From assembly GCA_017471925.1 (NCBI GenBank), contig JAFURM010000032.1:1-64000 (forward strand): a DNA stretch of 64,000 nt. Reading direction: 5' to 3'. The notes under the pieces were generated by a model. It ran no database searches and was not told the DNA's origin. It saw nothing but the letters and a program-made list of their open reading frames with translations. Below, piece after piece: positions 53,290 to 62,429 of the stretch. The translations under genes were made by a program, and so were the position numbers. Position 1 is the stretch's first letter; the number at the start of each line of letters is the position of its first letter. This DNA comes from Bacteroides sp. Its GTDB lineage: Bacteria > Bacteroidota > Bacteroidia > Bacteroidales > Bacteroidaceae.

Positions 53290-54501
53290 TCATTTCTTGA
53301 TATAGCTCATGGAACGTATCCACAAACAAAGTGCCAAAGGTAATACTGTCAGGTCAATTTTTTGCGGAATAAGCGGCCATAGTAATATAAATAATGTTAA
53401 AACGATAAAATTCGCTTGCATATAGCGGCATTTGCGCCCTTTGATGCCGCTCCATACTATGGCAGGCAGGGCCAGCAGATGGAGCGGATGGAACAGGAAG
53501 AGCTGGTAGTTGGGGCAGACGGCGGGGTGTTGCGAGAGGAAGGTCAGGAAGGCCAGGATGAATCCGGTTATTCCCGCTGCCGTCAGCAGTACGAAGTCCA
53601 CTCCCCACCATCTTTTCTTGTACTTCATTTCGCAGAAGGTGACGGTGGCAACCACAGCCAGCAACAGGCAGACCAGCATCATCGGGGTTGTCCCGTAGCC
53701 GCTTTCTTCGCCTCTTTTCACGGTTGGCAACAGCTGTTGGGCAGGGCATACCAGCGGACGTGTAAGCTCTTCGTCGCTTCCCTGTTTGATGCTTGCCCTT
53801 TGGAAGAAGTCCTTCACATAGTAAGGGGCGAACATCATTTCCCGTCGGCTGATGGGCACGTCGGCCTTGCTGCCCAGGCAGAGGTTGATGCCGAAGCGTG
53901 CCCACGGATGTCCCTCGGTGTGCTCTCTCAGCAGGTCGCGGAAGGTCACTCCCGTATCGGTGCTCTCCATCTCTTCGGCATAGGCCACGCTTCCTTCCAC
54001 GCATCGTTCCACCTGGTCGCGTGGGCGGGTGGCACAGTTGTCGTAGAAGAAGTTATAGCGGTACACCCGGTTCTCCGGGCGGTAGTTGGTCTCCAGCTGT
54101 TCCACCAGGCGACGTTTCTCTTCGGGCTTCAGGTTCAGTTCCTGTTGCCACACCTCGCGTCCCCGATAGCGGTACTCCTCCAGGAAGTGCTGGAAATGCA
54201 TCCTCCCCAGTCTGTAGTCCGTCTCGCCCAGGCAGAAGCGGAGCACGAAGTTGGGGGTGTCAAAGCTGAACACGCCGTAATTGTAGACCCAGTCAATCCC
54301 CTTGGCCGGACATTCATAGCGCAGTGCCGTGTGTCCGAACAGCGAATAGATTTCCTCTCCCGGTCCGCACGTCAGCAGGCTGAGGCAGATGGAGTCCTGG
54401 GACATTGCCCTGCCGGTGAGCAGTGCAGCCAGCATGGTCAGGGTCAGCAACAGGCGTTTCAGGCGATGCCGTGGCAGGAGTGTTTCGAGGTGGGTGTGCA
54501 T
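53290..54501 (-). CDS. DUF4105 membrane protein
   Basis: A 403-residue protein with a signal (LLLTLTMLAALLTGRAMS), a periplasmic DUF4105 domain (LLTCGPGEEIYSLFGHTALR, VYNYGVFSFDTPNFVLRF, YRYNFFYDNCATRPRD with the conserved Asp-Asn-Cys-Ala-Thr, and a NlpC/P60-like Cys-His geometry), and five C-terminal membrane helices (from about 285). Homologues are annotated as possible cysteine hydrolases of the cell wall, unproven. ATG at 54501 is used; the longer frame overlaps the previous gene. Spacing to its neighbours is 4 nt on both sides, so it belongs to the tight gene string from lon downward. Confidence 0.8.
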   Translation of the reverse strand: MHTHLETLLPRHRLKRLLLTLTMLAALLTGRAMSQDSICLSLLTCGPGEEIYSLFGHTALRYECPAKGIDWVYNYGVFSFDTPNFVLRFCLGETDYRLGRMHFQHFLEEYRYRGREVWQQELNLKPEEKRRLVEQLETNYRPENRVYRYNFFYDNCATRPRDQVERCVEGSVAYAEEMESTDTGVTFRDLLREHTEGHPWARFGINLCLGSKADVPISRREMMFAPYYVKDFFQRASIKQGSDEELTRPLVCPAQQLLPTVKRGEESGYGTTPMMLVCLLLAVVATVTFCEMKYKKRWWGVDFVLLTAAGITGFILAFLTFLSQHPAVCPNYQLFLFHPLHLLALPAIVWSGIKGRKCRYMQANFIVLTLFILLWPLIPQKIDLTVLPLALCLWIRSMSYIKK

Positions 54502-54505
54502 GGCT

Positions 54506-55639
54506 TTATTTCGGGGCTTTCTTATAGAGGTATAGGGCGATGAAACTGTAGAGTATGTTGGGAATCCATACGGCAATGATTGCCGGCACATTGCCATTCA
54601 CGGCGAAGGTGGACGAGATGGTTTGGAACAGGATGTAGGAGAAGCTGAGGGCCAGTCCGATACCCAGGTGGAGACCCATGCCGCCCTTCACCTTTCTGGA
54701 AGAGAGCGATGCACCTATCAGGGTCAGGATGAACGAGGCAAACGACATGGCGATGCGCTTGTGATACTCTATCTCGAACTCTTTGATGTTGGCAAAACCA
54801 CGCTGTTTCTGCCGATCGATGTATTCGCTCAGCTGGGGGCTGGTCAGCATCTCCTGCTGGTTCTTCATGATGAGGAAGTCACTCGGCTCCATGAACAGGG
54901 TGGTGTCAATCTTCTCCCCTTTCCGGATGGTCTCCTTCATGCCGTCCATTTCGCGGATCATGTAGTCCTTGATGACCCAGTGGTGGGTCTGTGTGGTGTC
55001 ATAGGTGATGCTGCGTGCGGTCAGGTGAGATACCAGGGCCTTCTCCTTGAACTTGTCCAGGGAGAATCGGTAGCCGGTCTTGTTGTAGTCCTCAAAGCGG
55101 TCAATGTAGGCAATGACACCGCTGTCCACCTCCAGTTGGATGTTGCGTGCCGTGCTCTTCTTGCGCTGCTTGTAGTATTTGTCCTCAAAGTTGATGCGGG
55201 TCACGCTGCCTTTGGGAATGACGTAGGAACCCAGGAAGAAGGTGGTCAGTGCGATGATGGCTGCCGACACCATGTAGGGGCGTAGCATGCGCTTGAAGCT
55301 CATGCCGGTGGAGAACATGGCGATGATTTCGGAGTTCTCCGCCAGTTTGGAGGTGAAGAAGATGACGGCGATGAAGACGAACAGCGGACTGAACAGGTTG
55401 GCGAAATAGGGCACGAAGTTGGCGTAGTAGTCAAAGATGATGGCGCTCCAGGGTGCGTCGTGCGACATGAAGCGGTCCATCTTCTCATTGAAGTCGAACA
55501 CGACGGCGATGGAGATGATCAGGGCTATGGCAAAGATGTAGGTGCCCAGGAACTTCTTGATGATGTAGTAGTCCAGCCGCATCAGGAACTTGTTGCGGGG
55601 CAGCCTGATATGCTTCAGTATGTCCGTTATCTTTCTCAT
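54506..55639 (-). CDS. LptF/LptG-type permease (LPS export)
   Basis: A 377-residue inner-membrane protein of the YjgP/YjgQ family, which pairs with LptB to extract lipopolysaccharide or lipooligosaccharide. Three helices precede a periplasmic jellyroll domain (about 160-290, VIAYIDRFEDYNKTGYRFSL) and three follow. Signature segments are LDYYIIKKFLGTYIFAIALI, FFTSKLAENSEIIAMFSTGM and KGGMGLHLGIGLALSFSYIL. Whether it is LptF or LptG cannot be decided. The ATG at 55639 overlaps the tgt stop by 4 nt. Confidence 0.88.
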   Translation of the reverse strand: MRKITDILKHIRLPRNKFLMRLDYYIIKKFLGTYIFAIALIISIAVVFDFNEKMDRFMSHDAPWSAIIFDYYANFVPYFANLFSPLFVFIAVIFFTSKLAENSEIIAMFSTGMSFKRMLRPYMVSAAIIALTTFFLGSYVIPKGSVTRINFEDKYYKQRKKSTARNIQLEVDSGVIAYIDRFEDYNKTGYRFSLDKFKEKALVSHLTARSITYDTTQTHHWVIKDYMIREMDGMKETIRKGEKIDTTLFMEPSDFLIMKNQQEMLTSPQLSEYIDRQKQRGFANIKEFEIEYHKRIAMSFASFILTLIGASLSSRKVKGGMGLHLGIGLALSFSYILFQTISSTFAVNGNVPAIIAVWIPNILYSFIALYLYKKAPK

Positions 55640-56766
55640 AGGCGTGTCGATACTCGTTGCACCATCATGGGCTTCCAGGTGGAGAAGTCTCCGGCGATGA
55701 TGTGCTTGCGTGCTTCTTGGGCCAGCCACAGGTAGAAGGCCAGGTTGTGAATGGAGGCTATCTGCATGGCCAGCAGTTCCTGGGCATGGAACAGGTGGCG
55801 CAGGTAGGCCTTGCTATAGAGGGTGTCCACATAGGATGCTCCGTCGGCTTCGATGGGGGAGAAGTCGCTCTCCCATTTCTTGTTCCTCATGTTGATGATG
55901 CCCTCTTTGGTGAAGAGCATGCCGTTGCGTCCGTTGCGGGTAGGCATCACGCAGTCAAACATGTCCACTCCGCGTTCTATGCCCTCCAGGATGTTCACGG
56001 GGGTACCCACTCCCATCAGGTAGCGGGGCTTGTCTTGCGGCAGGATTTCGTTGACCACCTCTATCATCTCATACATCTTCTCGGTAGGTTCGCCCACGGC
56101 CAGTCCGCCGATGGCATTGCCCTCGGCTCCTTTGGAGGCGATGAACTCGGCCGACCGTTTGCGCAGGTCGGTATAGACGCATCCTTGCACGATGGGGAAC
56201 AGGGCCTGTTGGTAGCCATACTTGGGCTCGGTTTCGTTGAAGCGGGTCAGGCAGCGGTCCAGCCATCTGTGGGTCAGCTCCATGGACTTCTTGGCATAGG
56301 TGTATTCGGCATCGCCGGGCGTACATTCGTCAAAGGCCATCATGATGTCCGCGCCAATGGTGCGCTCGATGTCCATCACCCGCTCGGGGGTGAACAGGTG
56401 CTTGCTTCCGTCGATGTGTGACCGGAATTCCACGCCCTCTTCACGCATCTTGCGGATGCCTGAAAGCGAGAACACCTGGAAGCCGCCGCTGTCGGTCAGC
56501 ATGGGACGGTCAAAGCCGTTGAACTTGTGCAGGCCGCCGGCTTTCTCGATGACGTCCAGTCCCGGACGCAGATAGAGGTGATAGGTGTTGCCCAGGATAA
56601 TCTGGGCCTTGATGTCCTCCTTCAGTTCCGTCAGGTGCACGCCCTTCACGGTGCCCAATGTGCCTACGGGCATGAAGATGGGGGTTTCTATCTGTCCGTG
56701 GTCGGTGGTAATCAGTCCGGCACGTGCACAGCTCTTGGGGTCGGTATGTTGCAGTTCAAACTTCAT
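55636..56766 (-). CDS. tgt: tRNA-guanine transglycosylase
   Basis: Exchanges the wobble guanine in GUN-anticodon tRNAs for queuine or preQ1; 376 residues, TIM barrel. Landmarks: TPIFMPVGTLGTVKG, ILGNTYHLYLRPG, the catalytic Asp in MLTDSGGFQVFSLS, MAFDECTPGDA, and the second Asp in FDCVMPTRNGRNGMLFTKEG. The usual zinc motif with three Cys before the conserved SRAYLRHLF reads SPIEADGASYVDTLYSKAYL, so the Cys ligands are absent although the following YLRHLF remains. This may be a lineage-typical variant. Four-nt overlaps with both lon and the permease gene indicate an operon lon-tgt-lptF/G. Confidence 0.94.
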   Translation of the reverse strand: MKFELQHTDPKSCARAGLITTDHGQIETPIFMPVGTLGTVKGVHLTELKEDIKAQIILGNTYHLYLRPGLDVIEKAGGLHKFNGFDRPMLTDSGGFQVFSLSGIRKMREEGVEFRSHIDGSKHLFTPERVMDIERTIGADIMMAFDECTPGDAEYTYAKKSMELTHRWLDRCLTRFNETEPKYGYQQALFPIVQGCVYTDLRKRSAEFIASKGAEGNAIGGLAVGEPTEKMYEMIEVVNEILPQDKPRYLMGVGTPVNILEGIERGVDMFDCVMPTRNGRNGMLFTKEGIINMRNKKWESDFSPIEADGASYVDTLYSKAYLRHLFHAQELLAMQIASIHNLAFYLWLAQEARKHIIAGDFSTWKPMMVQRVSTRL

Positions 56767-59249
56767 TTCTTCTCTTCAGTCTTGTCTTTGGGAATGGTCA
56801 GGTCCAGGGCATTCTCCACCTTCTCCTGGGTCAGGGCCAGAGCCAGCACTTCCCGGATGTCCTTCACGTAGTGGAAGGTGAGCCCCTTCAGGTAGGCTTC
56901 CTGAATCTCTTCGATGTTCTTTCGGTTCTCTTCACACAGGATAATCTCCTTGATGCCGGCCCGTTTGGCGGCCAGAATCTTCTCCTTGATGCCTCCTACG
57001 GGGAGCACCTTGCCGCGCAGGGTAATCTCGCCGGTCATGGCCAGGTTGGGCTTCACCTTGCACTGGGTCAGTGCCGAGGCTATGGAGGTGACCATGGTGA
57101 TGCCGGCTGACGGTCCGTCCTTGGGGATGGCTCCTTCGGGCACGTGGATGTGGAAGTGCCAGTTTTCGAACACTTCGGGGTCGATGCCCAACTGGGAGGC
57201 ATGGGCGTGGAGGTATTCCAGGGCCAGCATGGCCGACTCCTTCATCACCTCGCCGAGGTTGCCGGTCAGGGTCAGCTTGGCACCCTTGCCACGGCTCAGG
57301 CTGGTCTCCACGAAGAGTATCTCGCCTCCCACAGCTGTCCAGGCCAGTCCGGTCACTACGCCGGCATATTCGTTGCCCTGGTACTTGTCACGGGTATATT
57401 CGGGAGAACCCAGTAGCTCTTGCAGGTCTTCCGGCTTGATTTCGGTCTTGGCATAATAGCCGTCTGTGGCATATTGGCGGGCCATCTTGCGCAACACCTT
57501 GTTTATCTTCTTCTCCAGTTCGCGCACACCGCTTTCACGGGTGTACGATTCGATGATAGCCTCTATCGTCTTCTTGGACATCTTGATGTCGTTCTTCTTC
57601 ATGCCATTGTTCTCCAGCGCTTTGGGAATCAGGTGGCGGCGGGCTATCTCTATCTTCTCTTCCGTGATGTAGCCGCTCACTTCAATCAGCTCCATGCGGT
57701 CCAGCAGCGGTGCCGGTATGTTGCCGATGTTGTTGGCCGTGGCGATGAACATCACCTTGGAGAGGTCATAGTCCAGGTCCAAGTAGTTGTCGTGGAAGGT
57801 GGTGTTTTGCTCGGGGTCCAGTACCTCTAACAGGGCCGATGAGGGGTCTCCCTGATGGTCGTTGTTGATTTTGTCCACTTCGTCCAGGATGAAGACGGGG
57901 TTGGACGAACCGGCTTTGCTCAGGTTCTTGATGATGCGTCCCGGCATGGCACCGATGTAGGTGCGCCGATGGCCGCGAATCTCGGCTTCGTCGTGCACGC
58001 CGCCCAGCGACATGCGGATATACTTGCGTTTCAGGGCCGATGCGATGGAGCGTCCCAGGGAGGTCTTGCCTACGCCCGGAGGGCCATACAGGCAGATGAT
58101 GGGCGATTTCATGTCGCCCTTCAGTTTCAGCACGGCCAGGTGCTCCAGTATGCGCTCCTTCACCTTCTCCAGTCCATGATGGTCTCTGTCCAATACCTTT
58201 TCTGCATTCTTCAGGTTCAGGTTGTCGCGGGTGTAGATGCCCCAGGGCAGTCCCATTACGGTCTGCAGGTAGTTCATCTGTACGCTGAATTCAGAAGACT
58301 GCGGATGCATCCGCTCCAGTTTGTCCACCTCTTTCAGGAAAGTCTCTTTCACCTCTTTGCTCCACTTGATTCTTCCGGCTTTCTTGCGCAGCTCTTCGAT
58401 TTCGCGCTCTTGGCCGCCTCCTCCCAGCTCGCTCTGTATGGTCTTGATTTGCTGTTGCAGGAAGTATTCGCGCTGCTGCTGGTTGATGTTCTCGCGGGCC
58501 CTCATCTGTATGTTGCTCTTGATTTCGGCCAGCTGTACCTCCCTGTTCAGGATTTCCAGCAGGCGGTAGGTGCGGGTGCGCAGGGAGTCGATGTGCAGCA
58601 GCTCTATTTTCTCCTCTTTCTGCGTCAGCAGGTTGCTGCAGATGAAGCCCAGCAGGAACAGGGGGCTGCTGATGTTTCTGACGGCGAATCCCATCTCCGT
58701 GGGGAAGTTCTCCGATGAGTTGGCATAGCGTACTGCTAACTCCTTTACGGAGTCTATCAGTGATTGGAACTCTCTGTCGTTCTCTTTGGGAAACTCGTCG
58801 GATATGGGCACCACACGTCCCTTTATGAAGGGGGTATACTCCAGGATTTCCTTCAGCTCCATGCGCTTGAAGCCTTGCACGAGGACGGTAACGCTTTCAT
58901 CGGGCATCTCCAGTACGCGCACGATTTTGCCGATGGTTCCCATGTGGTAGAGGTCTTCCAATCCCGGATCTTCCACGTCCTCCATCTTCTGGCAGACCAC
59001 GCCGATGAACAGGTCTTTTCTCACGGCTTCGCGCACCAGCTTGCGGGTGCTTGTCCGCTTGATGTGCATGTGCATGAAGACACCGGGAAACAGCACTGTG
59101 TTGCGCACCGGCAATATGGGCAACACTTCGTCCACCTTGATGTCCATCAGTTGTTCCGCGTTTCCGTCAAAGTCGGCTATCACTGAGAAAGCCCCGTTGC
59201 CCTCTCTCCTTATATCGCAAAAAAAGTTGGTTTTCTTCATTTTGTTCAT
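56763..59249 (-). CDS. lon: ATP-dependent protease Lon
   Basis: Cytosolic AAA+ serine protease degrading misfolded and regulatory proteins; 828 residues. The N-terminal substrate domain begins at VLPILPVRNTVLFPGVFMHM. The ATPase has Walker A CLYGPPGVGKTSLGRSIA (about 385), Walker B VFILDEVDKINNDHQG, and the peptidase domain has the catalytic Ser in PKDGPSAGITMVTSIA and the Lys in GGIKEKILAAKRAGIKE. It is the first gene of a run with tgt (4-nt overlap) and the LptF/G-type permease. A minus-strand -7-like TAACTTTG (59299-59292) precedes it; the -33 box is weak. Confidence 0.97.
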   Translation of the reverse strand: MNKMKKTNFFCDIRREGNGAFSVIADFDGNAEQLMDIKVDEVLPILPVRNTVLFPGVFMHMHIKRTSTRKLVREAVRKDLFIGVVCQKMEDVEDPGLEDLYHMGTIGKIVRVLEMPDESVTVLVQGFKRMELKEILEYTPFIKGRVVPISDEFPKENDREFQSLIDSVKELAVRYANSSENFPTEMGFAVRNISSPLFLLGFICSNLLTQKEEKIELLHIDSLRTRTYRLLEILNREVQLAEIKSNIQMRARENINQQQREYFLQQQIKTIQSELGGGGQEREIEELRKKAGRIKWSKEVKETFLKEVDKLERMHPQSSEFSVQMNYLQTVMGLPWGIYTRDNLNLKNAEKVLDRDHHGLEKVKERILEHLAVLKLKGDMKSPIICLYGPPGVGKTSLGRSIASALKRKYIRMSLGGVHDEAEIRGHRRTYIGAMPGRIIKNLSKAGSSNPVFILDEVDKINNDHQGDPSSALLEVLDPEQNTTFHDNYLDLDYDLSKVMFIATANNIGNIPAPLLDRMELIEVSGYITEEKIEIARRHLIPKALENNGMKKNDIKMSKKTIEAIIESYTRESGVRELEKKINKVLRKMARQYATDGYYAKTEIKPEDLQELLGSPEYTRDKYQGNEYAGVVTGLAWTAVGGEILFVETSLSRGKGAKLTLTGNLGEVMKESAMLALEYLHAHASQLGIDPEVFENWHFHIHVPEGAIPKDGPSAGITMVTSIASALTQCKVKPNLAMTGEITLRGKVLPVGGIKEKILAAKRAGIKEIILCEENRKNIEEIQEAYLKGLTFHYVKDIREVLALALTQEKVENALDLTIPKDKTEEKK

Positions 59250-59417
59250 TCTTCTATATTAGGTCGTCAGTCAGGTATAGACAAACGGACTGCAAAGTTA
59301 AGCTATTTCTTCCACTTTTCGGCAACGACAGGCACTTAAAAAGACAAAAACAGCTCTTTTTTGCGGTGGAATTGCCTGACTTTGTTTATTTTTGGGGCCT
59401 AAAAGAGTGGAAAGATT

Positions 59418-60119
59418 ATGTCCAATGCTTATTTTAAGTTCAAACAATTTACTGTGTTCCATGACCGTTGTGCCATGAAGGTGGGCACCGATGGTGTATT
59501 GCTGGGGGCATGGGCACCCTTGGAGGGGTGTCGCCGTGTGCTTGATGTGGGAACGGGTACGGGGCTGATAGCCTTGCAGATAGCTCAGCGTGCTCCCGAG
59601 GTGATGGTGACGGCGGTGGAGGTGGATGAGGCAGCAGCACAACAGGCTGCCGAGAATGTCGCCGCTTCGCCTTGGGCGGACAAGGTGGCGGTGGTGTGTG
59701 CGGATTTCCGACAGTATGTTTCCGTGGAACGGTTTGATCTGATTGTTTCCAATCCGCCCTATTTCGTGGATGCCCTGAAGTGTCCCGACCGTCAGCGTAA
59801 TGCGGCACGTCATGCCGGAGGGCTGAATTACGACCTGCTGTTCCGCTCGGCAGCGCAGCTGTTGCAGGATAGAGGTGGAGTGGCGCTGATTGTTCCGGCC
59901 GAAGCCGAAGCGCATGTGGGGGAGTGTGCAGGGGTGCATGGCTTTTTCTTGTGCCGCCTGATGCGGGTCTACACCAAGCCGGGCAAGCCTTGCCGCCGTC
60001 TGCTGATGCTGTTCAGGCAACTGCCGTCACCGTGCATCGAGGAGTCCCTGTGTCTGGCTGACGAGGAGAACCGCCGTTCTGCTGCCTATACGGCTCTGAC
60101 GCAGGATTTCTACTTATAA
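59418..60119 (+). CDS. tRNA1(Val) adenine-N6 methyltransferase (TrmN6/YfiC type)
   Basis: A 233-residue SAM-dependent enzyme of the YfiC family that methylates A37 in tRNA(Val). The start MSNAYFKFKQFTVFHDRCAM and KVGTDGVLLGAWAP are YfiC landmarks. The SAM motif is VLDVGTGTGLIALQIAQ (about 40-56) and the catalytic motif for N6-adenine methylation is LIVSNPPYFVDAL. A -7 box TATTTTTG lies at 59387-59394, shortly before the ATG. It is divergent from lon. Confidence 0.9.
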   Translation: MSNAYFKFKQFTVFHDRCAMKVGTDGVLLGAWAPLEGCRRVLDVGTGTGLIALQIAQRAPEVMVTAVEVDEAAAQQAAENVAASPWADKVAVVCADFRQYVSVERFDLIVSNPPYFVDALKCPDRQRNAARHAGGLNYDLLFRSAAQLLQDRGGVALIVPAEAEAHVGECAGVHGFFLCRLMRVYTKPGKPCRRLLMLFRQLPSPCIEESLCLADEENRRSAAYTALTQDFYL

Positions 60120-60132
60120 TAGTTGATAATTT

Positions 60133-60281
60133 TAGGCACGGATTACACGGATTATAACGCGGATTTTCTCTGTGTAACTCTGCGTTTCAATCGTGTAAAG
60201 CATTTCAACGTCTCAACGCCTCAACCGTGCGAAGCACCTCAATGTCTAAATCCGTGTTATAATCCGTGTAATCCGTGCCTA
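60133..60281. repeat. Inverted-repeat intergenic element, related to 27091-27556
   Basis: A 33-nt arm (60133-60165, starting TAGGCACGGATTACACGG) is repeated inverted at 60249-60281 with one mismatch. Outside, AGTTGATAATT (about 60121) is mirrored by AATTATCAACT (about 60299). The middle holds CTCAACG/TTCAACG-rich low-complexity sequence, as beside the 27-kb element. It fills the whole gap between the methyltransferase and amylase genes and carries no gene. Confidence 0.75.
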
Positions 60282-60312
60282 AAAAACAGTCAACTGTCAA
60301 TTATCAACTGTC

Positions 60313-62166
60313 TTACAGTTCGATGACTAATGATTCGCGCGGAGTCATCTTCAGGTCGCCTTCAAAGCTGATGGTCTTGCCGGTGAGGATGTCTTTGCCG
60401 CTCTTGGTGTCTTTCAGCACCTCCTTGTAGTAGTGCAGGGGCAGGGTGGTCTCGGCATCCGTACCGTTCAGCATGACGAGCACCGTCTTGCCTTCATACT
60501 GGCGGGCATAGGCATACACGCCGTGTTGCACCATGAACTGCACCATAGAGCCTTTGGCAATCACCTCGTTGCCCTTGCGCCAGTTCAGCAGGGTTTTGTA
60601 GAAGTCATAGCATACGTTCTGCATCTTGTTGCGTCCTTCGGCAGTGAAGGCCGTCCACTTGTCGTCCTGCCAGCCACCGGGGAAGTCACAGCGCACGTAG
60701 CCGTCGCTCTTGCTCTTCACGCCGTTCATCATCACCTCGGTGCCATAGTAGAGCTGCGGAATGCGGCGGGTGGTGAGCAGCAGGGTAGAGGCTTGCTTCA
60801 GCATGGCCAGGTTCTTGGTCTCGCCCAGGAAACGGTCGGTGTCGTGGTTTTCGATGAAAGCCAGCACGGATGCCGGGTTGGGGTAGAGGAAGTCATAGAC
60901 GAAGTTGTTATAGATGCGGTCCAGTCCCTTGAACCAGGTCTCTGTCTGCTCGTTCTTGGCCGTGTTGATTTTGTCGAAGAAGCTGAAGTCCATCACTGTC
61001 TTCAGGTTGCTGTTCTTGGGTGCGGAGAGCTTGCTGTCCTTCTGCCACCAGGCGGTGTAGGCGGGTTCGGTCACCCAGGTCTCGCCCACGGTGTTGTAGT
61101 TGGGGTACTCCTCGTTCAGTTCCTTCATCCAGTTGCTCATGCCGTCATAGTCGGCATAGGGGTAGGTGTCCATGCGGATGCCGTCGATGTTGGCATATTC
61201 AATCCACCAGAAGCTGTTCTGGATGAGGTAGCGCATCACGTGCGGGTTCTTCTGGTTAAGGTCGGGCATGGCGGTCACGAACCATCCGTCGTTCATCTGG
61301 TTGAAGTCATACTGTGACGTGTAGGGGTCTACGTGCGGTGTCAGCTTGAAGGAGGTCTGCACGAAGTTGTTCTCGTGGTCGGGGTTGTTAAACCAGTCCT
61401 TGGTGGGCATGTCCTTGATCCAGGGATGCTCCACGCCGCAGTGGTTGAAAATCATGTCCATCACGATTTTGATGCCGCGCTGGTGGCACTTCTCGATGAG
61501 CAGCCTGTACTCCTCATTGGTGCCGAAGCGGGGGTCCACCTTGTAGTAGTCGGTAGTGGCATAGCCGTGATAGGAGCCGCCCGTCATGTTGTTCTCTAAC
61601 ACGGGGGTGAACCAGATGGCTGTCACGCCCAGGTCGCTGAAGTAGTCCAGGTGTTGCTCTATGCCGGCCAGGTCACCGCCGTGGCGGGCGTTGGGGTCGT
61701 TGCGGTCCACCTTGTATTCGGCCATTCCCTCCACTTGGTCGTTGTCGGGGTTGCCGTTGGCGAAACGGTCGGGCATCAGCAGGTACAGGGCGTCAGAGGC
61801 ATCAAAACCCATGTGTTCGCACCCCTTCATGCTGCGTGCTTTCAGTTCATATTCCCGTACGATTTTCTTCTTCTTGCCTTCGCTGAAGGTCAGTTTCATC
61901 TGGCCGGGCTTTACGTTCTTGTCCAACTTCAGGTACACCAGCAGGTAGTTGGAACTTTCCATCTTCACGGTGCTGCTCAGGGTCACACCGGGATAGTCCA
62001 CTGCCACTGTGGCGTTGGCGATGTTTTCGCCATAGACCATCAACTGCAATTCGGGGTTCTGCATACCTGTGTACCAGAACGGCGGGTCAATCTTGTTCAC
62101 ATTCATAGCGGCGAATGTACTGAGTGAGAGCAACAGTGCTCCCAACATGGAGAATACTTTTTTCAT
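60313..62166 (-). CDS. GH13 alpha-amylase/neopullulanase-type enzyme, exported
   Basis: A 617-residue enzyme that hydrolyses alpha-1,4 (and perhaps alpha-1,6) glucans. The signal MKKVFSMLGALLLSLSTFA precedes an N-terminal beta domain (FWYTGMQNPELQLMVYGENI), then the barrel: YLLMPDRFANGNPDND, GGDLAGIEQHLDYFSDLGVT, VMDMIFNHCGVEHPW (region I), the nucleophile Asp in DGIRMDTYPYADYDGM, the Glu in YNTVGETWVTEP and the stabilising Asp in AFIENHDTDRFLGE. The length and exported form resemble SusA of the starch system, but no susC, susD or susR gene is adjacent. The calcium/secondary sites cannot be judged. Confidence 0.92.
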   Translation of the reverse strand: MKKVFSMLGALLLSLSTFAAMNVNKIDPPFWYTGMQNPELQLMVYGENIANATVAVDYPGVTLSSTVKMESSNYLLVYLKLDKNVKPGQMKLTFSEGKKKKIVREYELKARSMKGCEHMGFDASDALYLLMPDRFANGNPDNDQVEGMAEYKVDRNDPNARHGGDLAGIEQHLDYFSDLGVTAIWFTPVLENNMTGGSYHGYATTDYYKVDPRFGTNEEYRLLIEKCHQRGIKIVMDMIFNHCGVEHPWIKDMPTKDWFNNPDHENNFVQTSFKLTPHVDPYTSQYDFNQMNDGWFVTAMPDLNQKNPHVMRYLIQNSFWWIEYANIDGIRMDTYPYADYDGMSNWMKELNEEYPNYNTVGETWVTEPAYTAWWQKDSKLSAPKNSNLKTVMDFSFFDKINTAKNEQTETWFKGLDRIYNNFVYDFLYPNPASVLAFIENHDTDRFLGETKNLAMLKQASTLLLTTRRIPQLYYGTEVMMNGVKSKSDGYVRCDFPGGWQDDKWTAFTAEGRNKMQNVCYDFYKTLLNWRKGNEVIAKGSMVQFMVQHGVYAYARQYEGKTVLVMLNGTDAETTLPLHYYKEVLKDTKSGKDILTGKTISFEGDLKMTPRESLVIEL

Positions 62167-62310
62167 GATAGTTTGTCTTATCGGTTAATTATTCGTGCCG
62201 CTAAGTTAAGACAAATTCTCCATATTTCCTGCATCCTCTTTCCCGATACCCTTTAATATCTTATGCAAACGTTTTCAGCTTGCTTGCCAGAGGGCGTTAT
62301 ATAAAGGAAG

Positions 62311-62341
62311 TCCCTCCTTTCCCCGACGGGACAAGGAGGGA
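62311..62341 (-). terminator. Putative terminator of the decarboxylase operon
   Basis: TCCCTCCTT (62311-62319) and AAGGAGGGA (62333-62341) form a 9-bp stem with a 13-nt loop; the minus strand continues CTTCCTTTATA, a weak U-tract. It lies about 90 nt beyond the oadB-type stop codon. The rest of 62167-62429 shows no gene. Confidence 0.45.
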
Positions 62342-62429
62342 CGAAGATGCAACACATCCAATGGAAGACAATGTGATACGAAAAAACGATGTGTTGCCAA
62401 CGGAAAAAGTGTTCTTGGCTTTCTCCCGC

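Noticed and set aside
60313-62166. Part of a starch-utilisation (sus) locus
   Set aside because: The enzyme resembles SusA, but no SusC/SusD or regulator gene is present on either side.
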